Both the position numbers and the translations under genes were made by a program. A DNA stretch of 64,000 nt from the NCBI GenBank assembly GCA_905331475.1, contig CAJNYU010001015.1, positions 81,599 through 145,598 on the forward strand, given 5' to 3'. The stretch comes from Rotaria socialis (lineage: Eukaryota > Rotifera > Eurotatoria > Philodinida > Philodinidae). Position 1 is the first letter of the stretch. Each line of letters starts with the position of its first letter. The notes under the pieces were generated by a model. It did no database searches and was not told where the DNA came from. It was given only the letters and a program-made list of their open reading frames with translations. Below, piece after piece: positions 50,910 through 61,618 of this stretch.

Positions 50910-52100
50910 AATTAATCACCAGATGGTATTACAAGGATGTTTAGTACATTTTTATATTTGATTTATAAAAGTTGTATAAATAAAATAATTTATTTTTCCC
51001 AGATAAATTCAACGTCCCCATGTCCTCATTGTTTAACAAATGTACAGAGAGTTGAATTTATATGAAAACCTTGTAAAAAGATGGAAGGAATAATTATCAA
51101 TACAAAAATTCTATTAAAAAAATTAAGAAAAAGCTATTCCAAACTCAACTAAATTCCAAACTCGCCTGCCACATATTCAAGTATTTATTGACAGTTGCTT
51201 TGAATGAGTAATGCTTTATTTTTGGCAAACATACAAATGAAACTACCATCATGTAATAAAAAAAATTAGCTTCAAAATTATTGAGATGTTCTACAGCATT
51301 TTTTCATAGTTTATATTAATCAAATAGATTTATTACAATAATGAAAAAAAAACATTTTTCTATAGCAGAGGTTTCGATGGATGAATTTATTAGTGTTAAT
51401 CAAACGAATAGGCGTCGTCTGACAGTATTGATTTAAATCATACATTCATACATAAAAATGAAAATAATTCTTTTGTTTTAGTCTTTGTAGTTCTTGATGA
51501 TGCTAATGAAGTAGCGAAATATGTCGAATTTAATTTAATTTTTTAATTAATTTCCATCAATAAAAAAAGCGAAATTAAAAATAGAAACAAGAAATGATTA
51601 GCTGCTGTAAAATTATCGTACGATTAACTTAAATTTCCCATGGACAAAAGCAAAGAGCAACTTTTTCAATATATAGAACATTCGCAATGAATGCCATCGA
51701 TATGAAACGTATAAATATATATTTGAATGGCTACCTATTCTTGATCAATAATACTATTACTAATTTATGTCTTTCCATCAATGTCGGCCATGTTGATGGT
51801 TGAATTAAAATGGTTGCAACAAATTATATTACTCTGGTTTGTCTCTCTCAATGAGCTATCAGACACAATCACCCATTTATTTGAAATCAGTAGGACTTCA
51901 TATTTTCTAGATCTGACTTATACATATAGCTACCAGTCAATAGTAATTGAAGTGTTTTGTGAAACAAATTATCAATTGTTCATCATCATTGATCGAACAA
52001 CAAATAGATAAATATACTACCACTATAATTTTACTTCGTAAGACAAAAAGCTGTTGGCACAATCCCTGTGGGATTAAAATGTGAAATACGATAAAGCTCC
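50910..52100. other. Intergenic, nothing recognised
   Basis: No supported gene between repeat R1 and the palindromic repeat. Confidence 0.5.
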
Positions 52101-52104
52101 TTTT

Positions 52105-52325
52105 CTGGAATCCGTCTACCACGGTCTGTGATGGTCTGTGGAGCTTCTCTGTCGTGGTCTGTATTATGGTATACGGAGTCTCTAGAGACCATCACAGACC
52201 GTTACAAAGACTTCAAAATCCATCACAGGCCGTGACAGAAAAATTAATCAATTAATTAATTAGCCAGTTAACTAACTAATTAATTTCTCTGTCCCGGCCT
52301 GTGAAGAGGGCCGGGGGATGGGTCC
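52105..52325. repeat. Fold-back repeat rich in GGTCTGTGATGG words
   Basis: The left half has GGTCTGTGATGGTCTGTGG and TCTCTGTCGTGGTCTG. The right half has the complementary ACCATCACAGACCG and CCATCACAGGCCGTGACAG. A run of TTAATTAATT words follows, then CTGTCCCGGCCTGTG. GC is locally raised. It is probably a small non-autonomous DNA transposon; exact ends are unclear. Confidence 0.5.
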
Positions 52326-52988
52326 AAATTTCTACCCTATATACTTCAACACTCCTTTCAGATCGTGTTTCACAAAATATTAAAAATAATAAATTCAAAA
52401 CCTTGGAGAGATCGATACCACTTCTACTGTATTAATAAAATAATTGATCAGCTGCTGATAATAATAATATTAGTCAACACCATTTCAAATTTTAAGATGC
52501 AAAAGCACACCCACTCATTTAAAATATTGAACAGTATACAGAGCGAAATAAAGATAATAAAAAGAAAATCTATTGCATAATATGGAACAAAAGCAGAGAA
52601 TAGGACAGTATTTCCAAATAAATTATTGTTCTTCTATCTTTATATACCTAGTTCGCATTCGCATGCTGTTTTTTTTTGTTTTTCTTGCCATGCAGAACAA
52701 TGTCTTCCAATATCACCAGTATTCTGTTGAACTTGATTTCTTTCAGGAATTTCAAAGAAGAAAAAATGATGAACATGAATGGAAGAGCCAATAAGTAATA
52801 ATCATCCCGGATAGTGGATGCGCCGTAGTTTGAAACTACACACTTTAACAACGTTTGATAATACAATTCAAGAAGTCTTGGTTCAAGCGAACGACTTTGA
52901 TCACTGTCGAGTAGACGCAATAGAAATACAACATCGATTAATCCATTCGTGCGACAAAAAGTCTGCCAATCAAATAGTACTAACCGAT

Positions 52989-53571
52989 GTGGGTTACGTG
53001 CATTTTGGCCCACGGAATTTTCGGGCCGGACTTTCGGACCAATTTTATACAAATTCATTAAACTCTGAGAAAAACACGAATTTTTTTGAAAATTGGTTTT
53101 TAGATTTTTTTTTAGTATCGAGCAAAGCGTCGTAGTGCCGAGCGAAGTGACGTAGTGCGGAGCAAAGCGACATAATGCTGAGCGAAGTAATATAGTGTTT
53201 AAAACAGCACTTCTATTATTATAGAACATAGTATGGCGTTTTAAGATACATATCGTTTATCCACAACAAGCACGAACGAATCTAGTGTAATCTCAATATT
53301 GATTTAAGGATGCACATTTTTTATTTTTATTTTAGATGTAGAATTCACTATTGCTGGTATATTTTTCGAAATTTGTTGAGATGTATATTAGGTACAAATT
53401 CGCTTTTTTTATTTCAACTAGTTTTTCTTCTGTGTACTTGAAAACGCCGCTTCGATCGGTACTAAAAAAATTTAGAAACCAATTTTCAAAACAATTCGTG
53501 TTTTTCTCAGAGTTTAATGAATTTGTATAAAATTGGTCTGAAAGTCCGGCCCGAAAATTCCGGTCTCCCAC
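52989..53571. mobile_element. DNA transposon with about 120-bp TIRs inserted in the kinase gene
   Basis: The left arm (52989-53115) and the right arm (about 53445-53571) are inverted copies sharing GGAATTTTCGGGCCGGACTT and CAATTTTATACAAATTCATT. Both ends begin GTGGG read inward. CGAT flanks both sides (52985-52988 and 53572-53575), a 4-bp target duplication. Beyond the left arm lies a 20-bp tandem repeat. No transposase is encoded. Confidence 0.75.
53121..53197 (+). repeat. 20-bp tandem repeat, about 3.9 copies
   Basis: Unit AGCRAAGYGACGTAGTGCSG, repeated from 53121 to 53197 inside the transposon. One degenerate unit appears on the other arm (GATCGAAGCGGCG). Confidence 0.75.
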
Positions 53572-53854
53572 CGATATGACTGATCACGACGCACAAAAAC
53601 ATTATTTATCCAAAAATCACCATGTGATAAAGTATATGTTCATCAGTAAGTGCTTGGAAAATGTGTGGAAGATGTGTAACTAGTGTCTTAGCATAAGCAT
53701 ATGCTTTATGTGATATTTTCGATTCTAATAATTGTGTATATTCTTCATCAGCCATTTTTAGTGCATATTCATTTTGATAGTGTGCTAATGTTGAATTCAA
53801 TGTAGGAAGTCAAGTGAATATTTCTTGTTGTAGCAATGGATGATTGAAAAACTT

Positions 53855-53914
53855 GAGGGTGTGGGTGTGCTGTGATTAAAGATAGTACTGACACCTACGC
53901 CCTCAAGCGAAAGA
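53855..53914. repeat. Short inverted repeat CTTGAGGGYGTRGGTGT
   Basis: CTTGAGGGTGTGGGTGT and its complement ACACCTACGCCCTCAAG flank about 25 bases. This looks like the two ends of a tiny fold-back element. A related motif (GAGGGTGTGGGTGTG) occurs on the minus strand at about 7432-7449. Confidence 0.5.
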
Positions 53915-54900
53915 AGCACTTCTAAAGTAAAATTGAATACATCATTTTGACAAACGAACAACAAATTTGAATTCCTTGATGTCACAAGCTTTTAATTACA
54001 TTTTATGGAAGGTCTCTATTTGCTTTTTATGTGTGCATACCACTTGACACATAGCTTGCAAGCATAGAAACAATCAAGCAAAATCAACTCGTTTTATTTC
54101 ATATGAATCTCTCTGTAGCTGAGGGAACTACTTAAATCTATGGGAAATTTTCTTCGTGTGAATGGTAATTTGCAGCTGATATCAGAGTAAAATGCAAAAA
54201 TTATCAAGAATACTGGCTATTTCGAACGAGCATCTTTGAATTGTCGAGTACAGAAAAATTCAATGTGGCATGGTAGTCGAACTGAAAAAGACGATATAAG
54301 GAATGTATCTGTCATGTTGATGAAGGAGCAAAGTTTCGGTCTTGTTAGGAACTCAGCCCAAGAGGACTTATAAATATTGGTCCGCACCCGTGCAAAACTA
54401 GCATTCGCAACTATCCGACACCTACATCTGTAAATCTTAACTATCCTTAGGTCACCAGTTATTTTCTGTAGAAGAAAGCATTCCTTTTTTCGAGTTTCGA
54501 CTCTAAGTCTATTGTTCTCTTCTTATCTAGCTATGCTTGTGTTTACTTTGTCAATATTCTGCGTGTAGAAAACTTTGGTAGTACGAAATCGAATATTTTG
54601 AATTAAATTATGAACAAACTAAAAGTAAAAGAAGCAAACAGTTATACTAGAGATTGAAATCAATTTTTAGATAGTTTAAGAATGCGCTTGAATTGTCCTA
54701 CTGATTTTCTGCATTTTATGAAGCATTTACTTTCATAATAAAATGTTTTTCTTTTTATCTAAATGTCGATATCAATGACGCAAGAAGAAAAAGAGCAGTC
54801 ATTTTTGATATACGATGATATTATAGAACAGAACTGACTGAAGAATAAGCACTAAAGATATAAAAACGAATATTTATCCATCGTCAGTTCTAGTGAAATT

Positions 54901-55755
54901 ATGAGTAACGTCCAAATGATACAATATTCATGCTTCGAAAATCTTCCAAATGAAATCTTTCACGAATTGAAATCTTATCTTACTGCTAACGATCTATATC
55001 TAGCTTTTTTCGGTCTTAATACTCGTTTTAATGAACTCCTTCGTTCTCTTAGTAATCTTCATTTTGAAATTCGCTCTGCTGTCGACGATCAACGTACTGC
55101 AACTAATTTTTTCGGTTCAAGTATAGTTAGCGCCAGTGTCCGTCACGATAGTCATGCAGCATCTATTTCATCAACATTTTCACATCTTCGTTCGCTCACA
55201 CTTCAACGTGCAATTCGATTGACATCAACTACGTTTTCAACTATCGAAAGAGTCACGCTTGATCTATCCAATATGCGACTCAAACATGCCGCTTGTCTGT
55301 GTCAATGGCTCTTTTCTGGTCAGGGTCAGTCTCTCCGTGTCTTTCATCTCGTACACAGAAAACGTCGCGCTGTTGGTCATTGGAAACCATGGATTGATTC
55401 TATTCGTGGTCAATCGTCGACATTGAAACTATTCATTTACGATATTCAACCGACGATTGAATGGAATGTTTTCGTTCGCTTCCTCAGCAAGATGCCTAAT
55501 TTGGAACGGTTGGTCGTTAAAAAGTTAAATACACGCAATCGTTGGGCACAATGCAATCTTGCAGAGACACTCAAAAGGAATGTGCCAAATCTTAATTTTC
55601 TTTCAGTCCGACTTACATTCTTAAACAATAATACTCTTACGATTTCAAATGATGATGATGATGATCGTCGTCTTCATCCATTATTTACGCATGTTATCTC
55701 AATGAAACAAAGAAAATTAAGTGGCTTCAATTCCACAGTCATAATTTCATCGTGA
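54901..55755 (+). CDS. F-box protein
   Basis: A single exon of 284 residues. Residues 11-50 (CFENLPNEIFHELKSYL, then DLYLAFFGLNTRFNELL) form an F-box, the SKP1-binding motif of SCF ubiquitin ligases. The remainder has loosely spaced leucine-rich segments (LRSLTLQRAI, VTLDLSNMRL, LERLVVKKL, LNFLSVRL) that could form a degenerate leucine-rich-repeat substrate-binding domain. The family is typically large and intron-poor in such genomes. The start is chosen because the F-box follows at once, and the protein ends in an acidic NDDDDD loop and a short tail. The substrate is unknown. Confidence 0.85.
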   Translation: MSNVQMIQYSCFENLPNEIFHELKSYLTANDLYLAFFGLNTRFNELLRSLSNLHFEIRSAVDDQRTATNFFGSSIVSASVRHDSHAASISSTFSHLRSLTLQRAIRLTSTTFSTIERVTLDLSNMRLKHAACLCQWLFSGQGQSLRVFHLVHRKRRAVGHWKPWIDSIRGQSSTLKLFIYDIQPTIEWNVFVRFLSKMPNLERLVVKKLNTRNRWAQCNLAETLKRNVPNLNFLSVRLTFLNNNTLTISNDDDDDRRLHPLFTHVISMKQRKLSGFNSTVIISS

Positions 55756-55759
55756 ACCC

Positions 55760-56700
55760 CGTAAATACTTACACTAGGAACGGTGCTCACACATGTTTTA
55801 TAACACTATCACTTGTTTCAACGTATGACTCATATTGAAATATCCTATGTTTCAAGTAAAGAAAAATTACCATCAACATGATGACGGTATGCAAATTGCA
55901 ATATTATCTACCTTTTATGATATTTTTATGCTTTGTTGTAGAAGAATGAGTGTAAGCATGGAATGTCAATGTGTTTTTGAGGATGGAATTTAAAAGAAAA
56001 TAGCAAGTCAACAATGTTATAAAATAGTAAAAAAAAGAAACAAAGAACGAAGTGAATATATGAATGAAGATATATGTATATACAATTGTTTTTTTAACTT
56101 TTCTTGTTTGTGTTTGCATACGGATGAACAGACTGCTGTAAAAGTCGAGACTCTATAGGCTTAAGCTATGATAGCAGATCTGACTACCACGGCTTCGTTT
56201 AGTTATCATAATTACGGCAGTGTGACCTATAAACAGCACTATGTTAAAAGCAGTACAATACGTTTGCATCCGCTAAATTTAATTGCTTGATTGTTTGAAG
56301 GATAGAGTTTCATTCGAACTTGCTTTTTCAGATAGATCAATTAAGTAAATATTATTTCTAATGATTAGGTGTCGCATCATGAAAGAAAATAAATGTGCAG
56401 CATTTCAATTATAATGTCCAGTTTTCAAAAAGGAGAGTAAGATGTACAGGTCGAAACAAATTTTATCAATGATTCTTTATTATTGAAGTAATTAGGGCAA
56501 GATCTCAAAATTAGTGATAGCTAGTTCAAATCCTAAAATGCGTGCCACATATATAGAATACAGAGTTACAGCAATTGAGTTACTGAAACGTGATCACTCT
56601 TTCAAGGATCAGTGTCTGATATTTGAAATCACAAACTTTTTTATTCATTAACTTATTTGAAACAAGCTGGTTTTTCTGTTTCGCAACTGAAATTAATAAA
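55760..56700. other. Intergenic, nothing recognised
   Basis: 3' flank of the F-box gene; no other gene supported. Confidence 0.5.
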
Positions 56701-56710
56701 TGGCTAACGT

Positions 56711-57613
56711 TTAAAGTCGCACAATAAGAAAAAGGGATAAAAGTCCAAAAATGATTTTTTCAGTTTGATTTAGATGAACGAATCCAGCTTCGGTTTTTGC
56801 TGAAGTAGACACTGAAGTTGACGTTGAAGATGTGAAAGTTGGTTTTGGTGTTATTTTTGATGGCGCGGATGATCGTGCAGTTGTGGTGACTGGTGGTATC
56901 ATGACATTCAAGGGTAAAACATAATCATATTGAATCATTTCAATCATACTTTCCGATGTCGATTGTGAAGCGCACGAAGGTTTATTGCAAGTATAAGCTA
57001 TCTCCTCGAATGACGAATCGTGATGAAATATTTGACCCCACTTAAGTTCAGGTCGTTCTGTAGAATTTGCACATCTACTTCGAAATATCGGTTTTGTGCT
57101 GTCGAACCACATTTGATACATCATGCTACAGAATCCTTGACCGGAGCAACGGTGACCACTTTGGCACGTGTCATGGGGTCGCAGATCACTTGAATTAAAC
57201 AATATGTCTGTTAAATTCTTTCTTAAGCTCTCAATTTGATTCTGGATTTCAAGTCAATTAATATTCACTATTTGCTTTAGAATATCTTGATCACAATTGT
57301 CTGCCGTAGAACAGTCGATCCCCGTCATTCAATTGGCTGTTTCATCGTAAAGTGAAAAAGTGGTCACCGTATAGAATATGCAACTCCTCGGAGGTGTCTG
57401 AACCTTAAGATGTCCAAGAATAGAACCAGCAGCATAGTTTATAAATAACTCAGCTTGACAGCTTTGCTCAGTATCAGATTTATCCACAACAGCACATGAT
57501 GGGAAAGTGATATTGTCTAGTTAACTGGAGAAATTGCAATCAGTTGCACAAATGAGAATATTAACAAGTCGATTCGATACTGACAATAATAAAATAAAGT
57601 AAAGGTACAGCAT
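56711..57613 (-). pseudogene. Secreted, surface-anchored protein gene with three in-frame stops
   Basis: One reading frame of 301 codons runs from an ATG at 57613 to the TAA at 56711 without any indel, but codons 31 (TAA, 57523-57521), 95 (TGA, 57331-57329) and 120 (TGA, 57256-57254) are stops. The translation otherwise looks like a real protein. It has a signal peptide (LYLYFILLLSVSNRLVNI), then Cys-containing ectodomain pieces such as FPSCAVVDKSDTEQSC, IDCSTADNCDQDIL and HDTCQSGHRCSGQGFC. A Ser/Thr/Pro-rich stalk (TTTARSSAPSKITPKPTFTS) and a C-terminal hydrophobic segment (IIFGLLSLFLIVRL) fit GPI attachment or a membrane anchor. No family is recognised. The intact part after codon 120 could still be an exon of a remodelled gene. 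Confidence 0.65.
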
Positions 57614-57619
57614 GGCAGA

Positions 57620-58765
57620 TAAAAAGAAGATTGATATGCAATCGTTTTCTTTTTTGTATTTTTATACGTTCTATCCTACTCGTTTGTCAAACGTGTTAGG
57701 GTACTTATCGCTGTCTCACGTTATATTACGTCTTTTCTGACGCATTTCTAACAGGAAATTAGCCATGTCTACGTAATCAAATGTTCGTCAGCAGCAGTTT
57801 ATTTTATTTAAATGATTACTTATCATTACGTAGACATGTAAGAGTGTTAAGAAAAGGATGCAGGGTTTTTCCTTCTTGAGTTGATTTGAAAATGTTTGAC
57901 GAAATATGTGAGAGTGTGTTAGAGTTACTACAATACTCTAAATGTTTCCATCTTGCAGAACTGTTATCCAGTGACATTAAAAAAACAAAGAGTCAAAGTG
58001 GTCAAATACACTAAACTATTTAATCGAATGCTAAATCCGATGTCTATAATTCATTTAAGTATCGCTCTGAAAGTATATACAACATATTTATAATATTTAA
58101 AAAAATCTTCACCACTTTTTAATTATATCACTATCAATTGTCTGCCTTGAACAAACCTAGTTTTTTGAATTTCCATTTATGTCTGCGGTTGTTACATTAA
58201 TGAATAGGACGAAACACTCCAACAAATAAAAATCTGTATTCATTTCATTTATATATATATATAAAGCACATGAGTTAACTATGTTATCCTGTATTTTGAT
58301 TCGACTCAGTCGACTGCGAAAAAGTAAACGTTATGATTACCAAATTAATTTGTATTGTTCTTCAGCGTTATAAGTCGATCTGTTTTTTAATTTACTTACG
58401 TATGCTGTTAATAGACATGCAGTAATGTAGATTTCAAATTTAATCGATAACGGCTCCTAAACAATGCCGAAATTATCATTGTTATTAACTTAGCTTCTAA
58501 AAAGAATATTCATGTATAAACACCCTCAATACCGACACTGATACGCATATTTATGTCCCGTGTGAAATAGCTTCAACATTTTGTATTTTTCAATTACGTA
58601 AAGATTAGACAGAATGCTTTTTTTAGAATAAGAAATAGTGATCGAAGATTACTGCTTCAAATTTATTCGCATATTTTAGGACTTGAAAAACAATATCATT
58701 ACATAAGCATGATTGTAGGAGTATATATGTACTTGTGAATCGTTATTTTTAAAAAGGAAAATTGG
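57620..58765. other. Intergenic with one strong inverted repeat
   Basis: No gene is supported. The notable feature is the 14-bp inverted repeat at 57764-57838. The syntenic start of the lyase gene follows at 58769. Confidence 0.5.
57764..57838. repeat. 14-bp perfect inverted repeat around a 47-bp loop
   Basis: CATGTCTACGTAAT at 57764-57777 and ATTACGTAGACATG at 57825-57838. The spacing suits the termini of a 75-bp fold-back element or an RNA hairpin. Confidence 0.55.
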
Positions 58766-58768
58766 AAA

Positions 58769-61101
58769 ATGATGTGTCCGTCAGCTTTTCTATTGCTCTT
58801 CTTGTTCTGTTTTATATCGGCGGCGAATGCTAAAAACCTTGCAAGAAGTAAGAAAAAATTTAGGTATATTTAGTGTTGTTAAATAAATGAGACTACATAT
58901 TTATGCACGATGTGCAAGAAAATAGATTGCACCATGTATTAACTAGTTCTAATTAGGACATGTTCAATTTCATACGGTCATTTTTACTATGATAAAATAA
59001 TATTTTTGTGTATCACTAATAAAATATTATATCAGATTTCGATTCAGTTGCGAATAAATAGTCTCTCTCTAGTCATACTTGATTCACGTAAAACTGATTG
59101 TACATTAAAGAAATGCTTCAATTAATCGAATTGCAAGTTTTTCTAAAACGTTCAAGTATAATATATGAAAAACTAAGCATAATCTTTAATAGTCCTTGAA
59201 GCCAACAAGAATAGAACAGACGATTACATCTAGCAGATTTCATTCAATAACGAAATAAACAAATCGAAAGAATTCGACTTCAGCACTGATATGAAATTAT
59301 TTTTTGTTTAGATTCCAATGCTGCAACACAGAAACAAATGGAAAAATTAAATAGAGGGTTAGTAGCAGTACGAACGAGCAACAACCAAGTATATATTAGC
59401 TGGCGTTTGTTTGGTACTGATCCACCGACTATAGCCTTCGTTTTATATAGAGGTCAAACGATCATTACACCAATACCTTTAATCGATCGTACTAACTTTG
59501 TTGATTACACCAGCACTAACGATATATATACAATAAGGTCAACTCTAAATGGTGTAGAACAAGCATATTCAGAATCAGCAATGGTCTGGTCACATCAATA
59601 TCTTACTATACCGTTGCAAATTCCAGTAGGTGGAACAACTCCCGATGGTGTTGTGTACACCTACAACGCCAATGATTGCAGTGTAGGTGATCTCGATGGA
59701 GATGGTGAATATGAAATTGTTCTTAAATGGGATCCATCAAATTCTCATGATAATGCACATTCTGGATACACAGGTAATGTTTATTTGGATGCTTACAAGT
59801 TGAATGGTACACACTTATGGAGAATTGATCTTGGAAAGAATATTCGTGCTGGTGCTCATTATACTCAATTCATAGTTTATGATTTAGACGGAGATGGAAA
59901 AGCTGAAGTGGCATGTAAAACTGCTGACGGAACGAAAGATGGAGGAAATGTCGTCATTGGCAATCCAAATGCAGACCACCGAAACTCTAACGGCTATATC
60001 CTCACTGGTCCAGAATACTTAACTGTATTTAATGGTCAGTCAGGTAGAGCGATGGCCACGACTGATTTTGTACCTGCTCGTGGTAGTGTAACTTCATGGG
60101 GTGATAACTATGGAAATCGTGTTGACCGCTTTGTTGCAGCTGTTGCATATGTAGATGGTAGAAGACCAAGTTTAATTATGGGACGAGGATATTATACTCG
60201 ATTAGTTCGAACAGCTTGGGATTGGAGAAATGGAAACCTAACACGTCGTTGGACATTTGATAGTTCATCATCAACGCCTGGAAATAGTCTGTATGCAGGT
60301 CAAGGAAATCATCAGATGACAGTTGGAGATGTAGACGGAGATGGAAAAGATGAAATATGTAATGGTGCAAGTGCTGTAGATGATAATGGTAGAGGATTAT
60401 ATACGAATAGTAAGGGACACGGTGACGCTCTTCATATGACGGATATAGATCCTGATAGACCAGGACAAGAAGTATGGCAATGTTATGAAGATCGAAAATC
60501 TTATGGACAACATGGGTTAGCGTTACATGATGGTAAAACTGGTCAGGTTCTTTGGGGAGTTTCGACTACAGGAGACATAGGTAGGGCTATGGCTGCCGAT
60601 ATAGATCCTCGCTATAAAGGCCTAGAAGTTTGGGGAGCATCTGGTGGTTTGTATGATTGCAAAGGTATTCAAATTGCAGCAAATCGACCTTCGATGAATT
60701 TTGGTATATGGTGGGATGGTGATCTATCACGAGAACTTTTGGATGGAACAAAGTTAGATAAATGGGATTATTCTCGAAATACAACAAGTCGCTTATTTAC
60801 TTTCTATCAGCACGCTGGTGCTACCGACAGCAATGGTAGTAAAGCAAATCCAGCATTGGTCGCGGATCTACTAGGTGATTGGCGAGAAGAGGCTATCTAT
60901 AGAAGTCATGACAATACGAAACTATTATTATTCACTACAGTCATACCCACCAACACCCGTATCTACACATTGATGCATGATCCACAATATCGAGTCGCCA
61001 TAGCTTGGCAAAATTCTGCTTACAATCAACCACCTCATCCAGGATTTTATCTCGGAACGAACATGTCAACACCATATCAACCCAACATAGTGTTGGTTTA
61101 A
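58769..61101 (+). CDS. Secreted rhamnogalacturonan lyase, PL11 family (YesW-like)
   Basis: Two exons, 58769-58847 and 59312-61101, joined by a 464-bp phase-1 GT-AG intron; 622 residues, close to Bacillus YesW. Exon 1 encodes a signal peptide (CPSAFLLLFLFCFISAANA). The mature protein starts with a beta-sandwich segment (LNRGLVAV, VYISWRLFGTDP) and then the catalytic propeller. Three calcium-binding loops are visible: DLDGDGEYEI (about 153), DLDGDGKAEV (217) and DVDGDGKDEI (366). Family blocks CKTADGTKDG, GDNYGNRVDRF, GRGYYTR, GQGNHQM and LVADLLGDWREE are intact. The known reaction is beta-elimination of the rhamnose-galacturonate pectin backbone. The family is mainly bacterial, so acquisition by horizontal transfer, with later gain of an intron and possibly of the secretion exon, is inferred. 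No damage is seen. Confidence 0.95.
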
Positions 61102-61104
61102 AAG

Positions 61105-61615
61105 TTTTGCATTTCACCATGCAATAAAATCAAATAAATTTATGATTATACGTAACTGATTTTATACAAATAGTTAAATTGTACAATTCATAACAACAAA
61201 TTTGATACTCACTGTAAACAGCTACGTAGATTTTGTAATCTCTTTGACGATCGCATGATATTATAGATAACGTGTTCACATGTGTTTACAGTTATAGAGA
61301 TGAAAGAATGAGTCAAACTACGAATACAATTACTAACTTAGGCTTGTATAAATCAGTGAATTGATGTTGTTTGCTCAAGGAAAAAAACTCCGATATAAGT
61401 TCTGCTTCTTTAAGGAACATGAAAAATAGAAATTACTTTAAGAAAATTGATTTGAAAGGTGAGCCAGGTGTCTGTGTGTTAGAGGGCGCTTGATCATTTC
61501 ATAATACAATAAGCTTCGAAACGACTCCAATAAGCATAGCCATACTTTCACCCTTCATATTTACAATATAGAAATAGAAAAAGATATACTCTATGTATTG
61601 ACAAACGTATACACA
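61105..61615. other. Spacer between lyase and downstream gene
   Basis: Contains an AATAAA-like signal soon after the lyase stop (aataaaatc near 61124) and no other recognised feature. Confidence 0.5.
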
Positions 61616-61618
61616 CAC

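Larger units (their letters stand above)
52648..53812 (-). pseudogene. Kinase pseudogene (APH / EcKinase type) split by a transposon
   Basis: Read on the minus strand, 53812-53576 encodes NSTLAHYQNEYALKMADEEY ... PHIFQALTDE and then, after a one-base frame shift near 53645, LSHGDFWINNVFVRRDQSYR. A 583-bp element (52989-53571) follows. Beyond it the frame continues LVLFDWQTFCRTNGLIDV and LLELYYQTLLK. HGDxWxNN and the (D/F)DWQ ... D block are the catalytic loop and metal-binding region of aminoglycoside-phosphotransferase-like and ecdysteroid-kinase-like enzymes. Removing the element with one copy of its CGAT duplication gives a continuous match. The N-terminal lobe is missing. Confidence 0.75.

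Noticed and set aside
52818..53135. 105-codon frame on + and 79-codon frame on - at 53332-53571 sharing a peptide
   Set aside because: Both translate the TIR arms of one transposon; the shared peptide is not a protein motif.
57254..57331. Selenocysteine or stop-codon readthrough at the two AATTGA sites
   Set aside because: A third stop (TAA) lies in the same frame, and I saw no conserved structure nearby; pseudogene decay is simpler.
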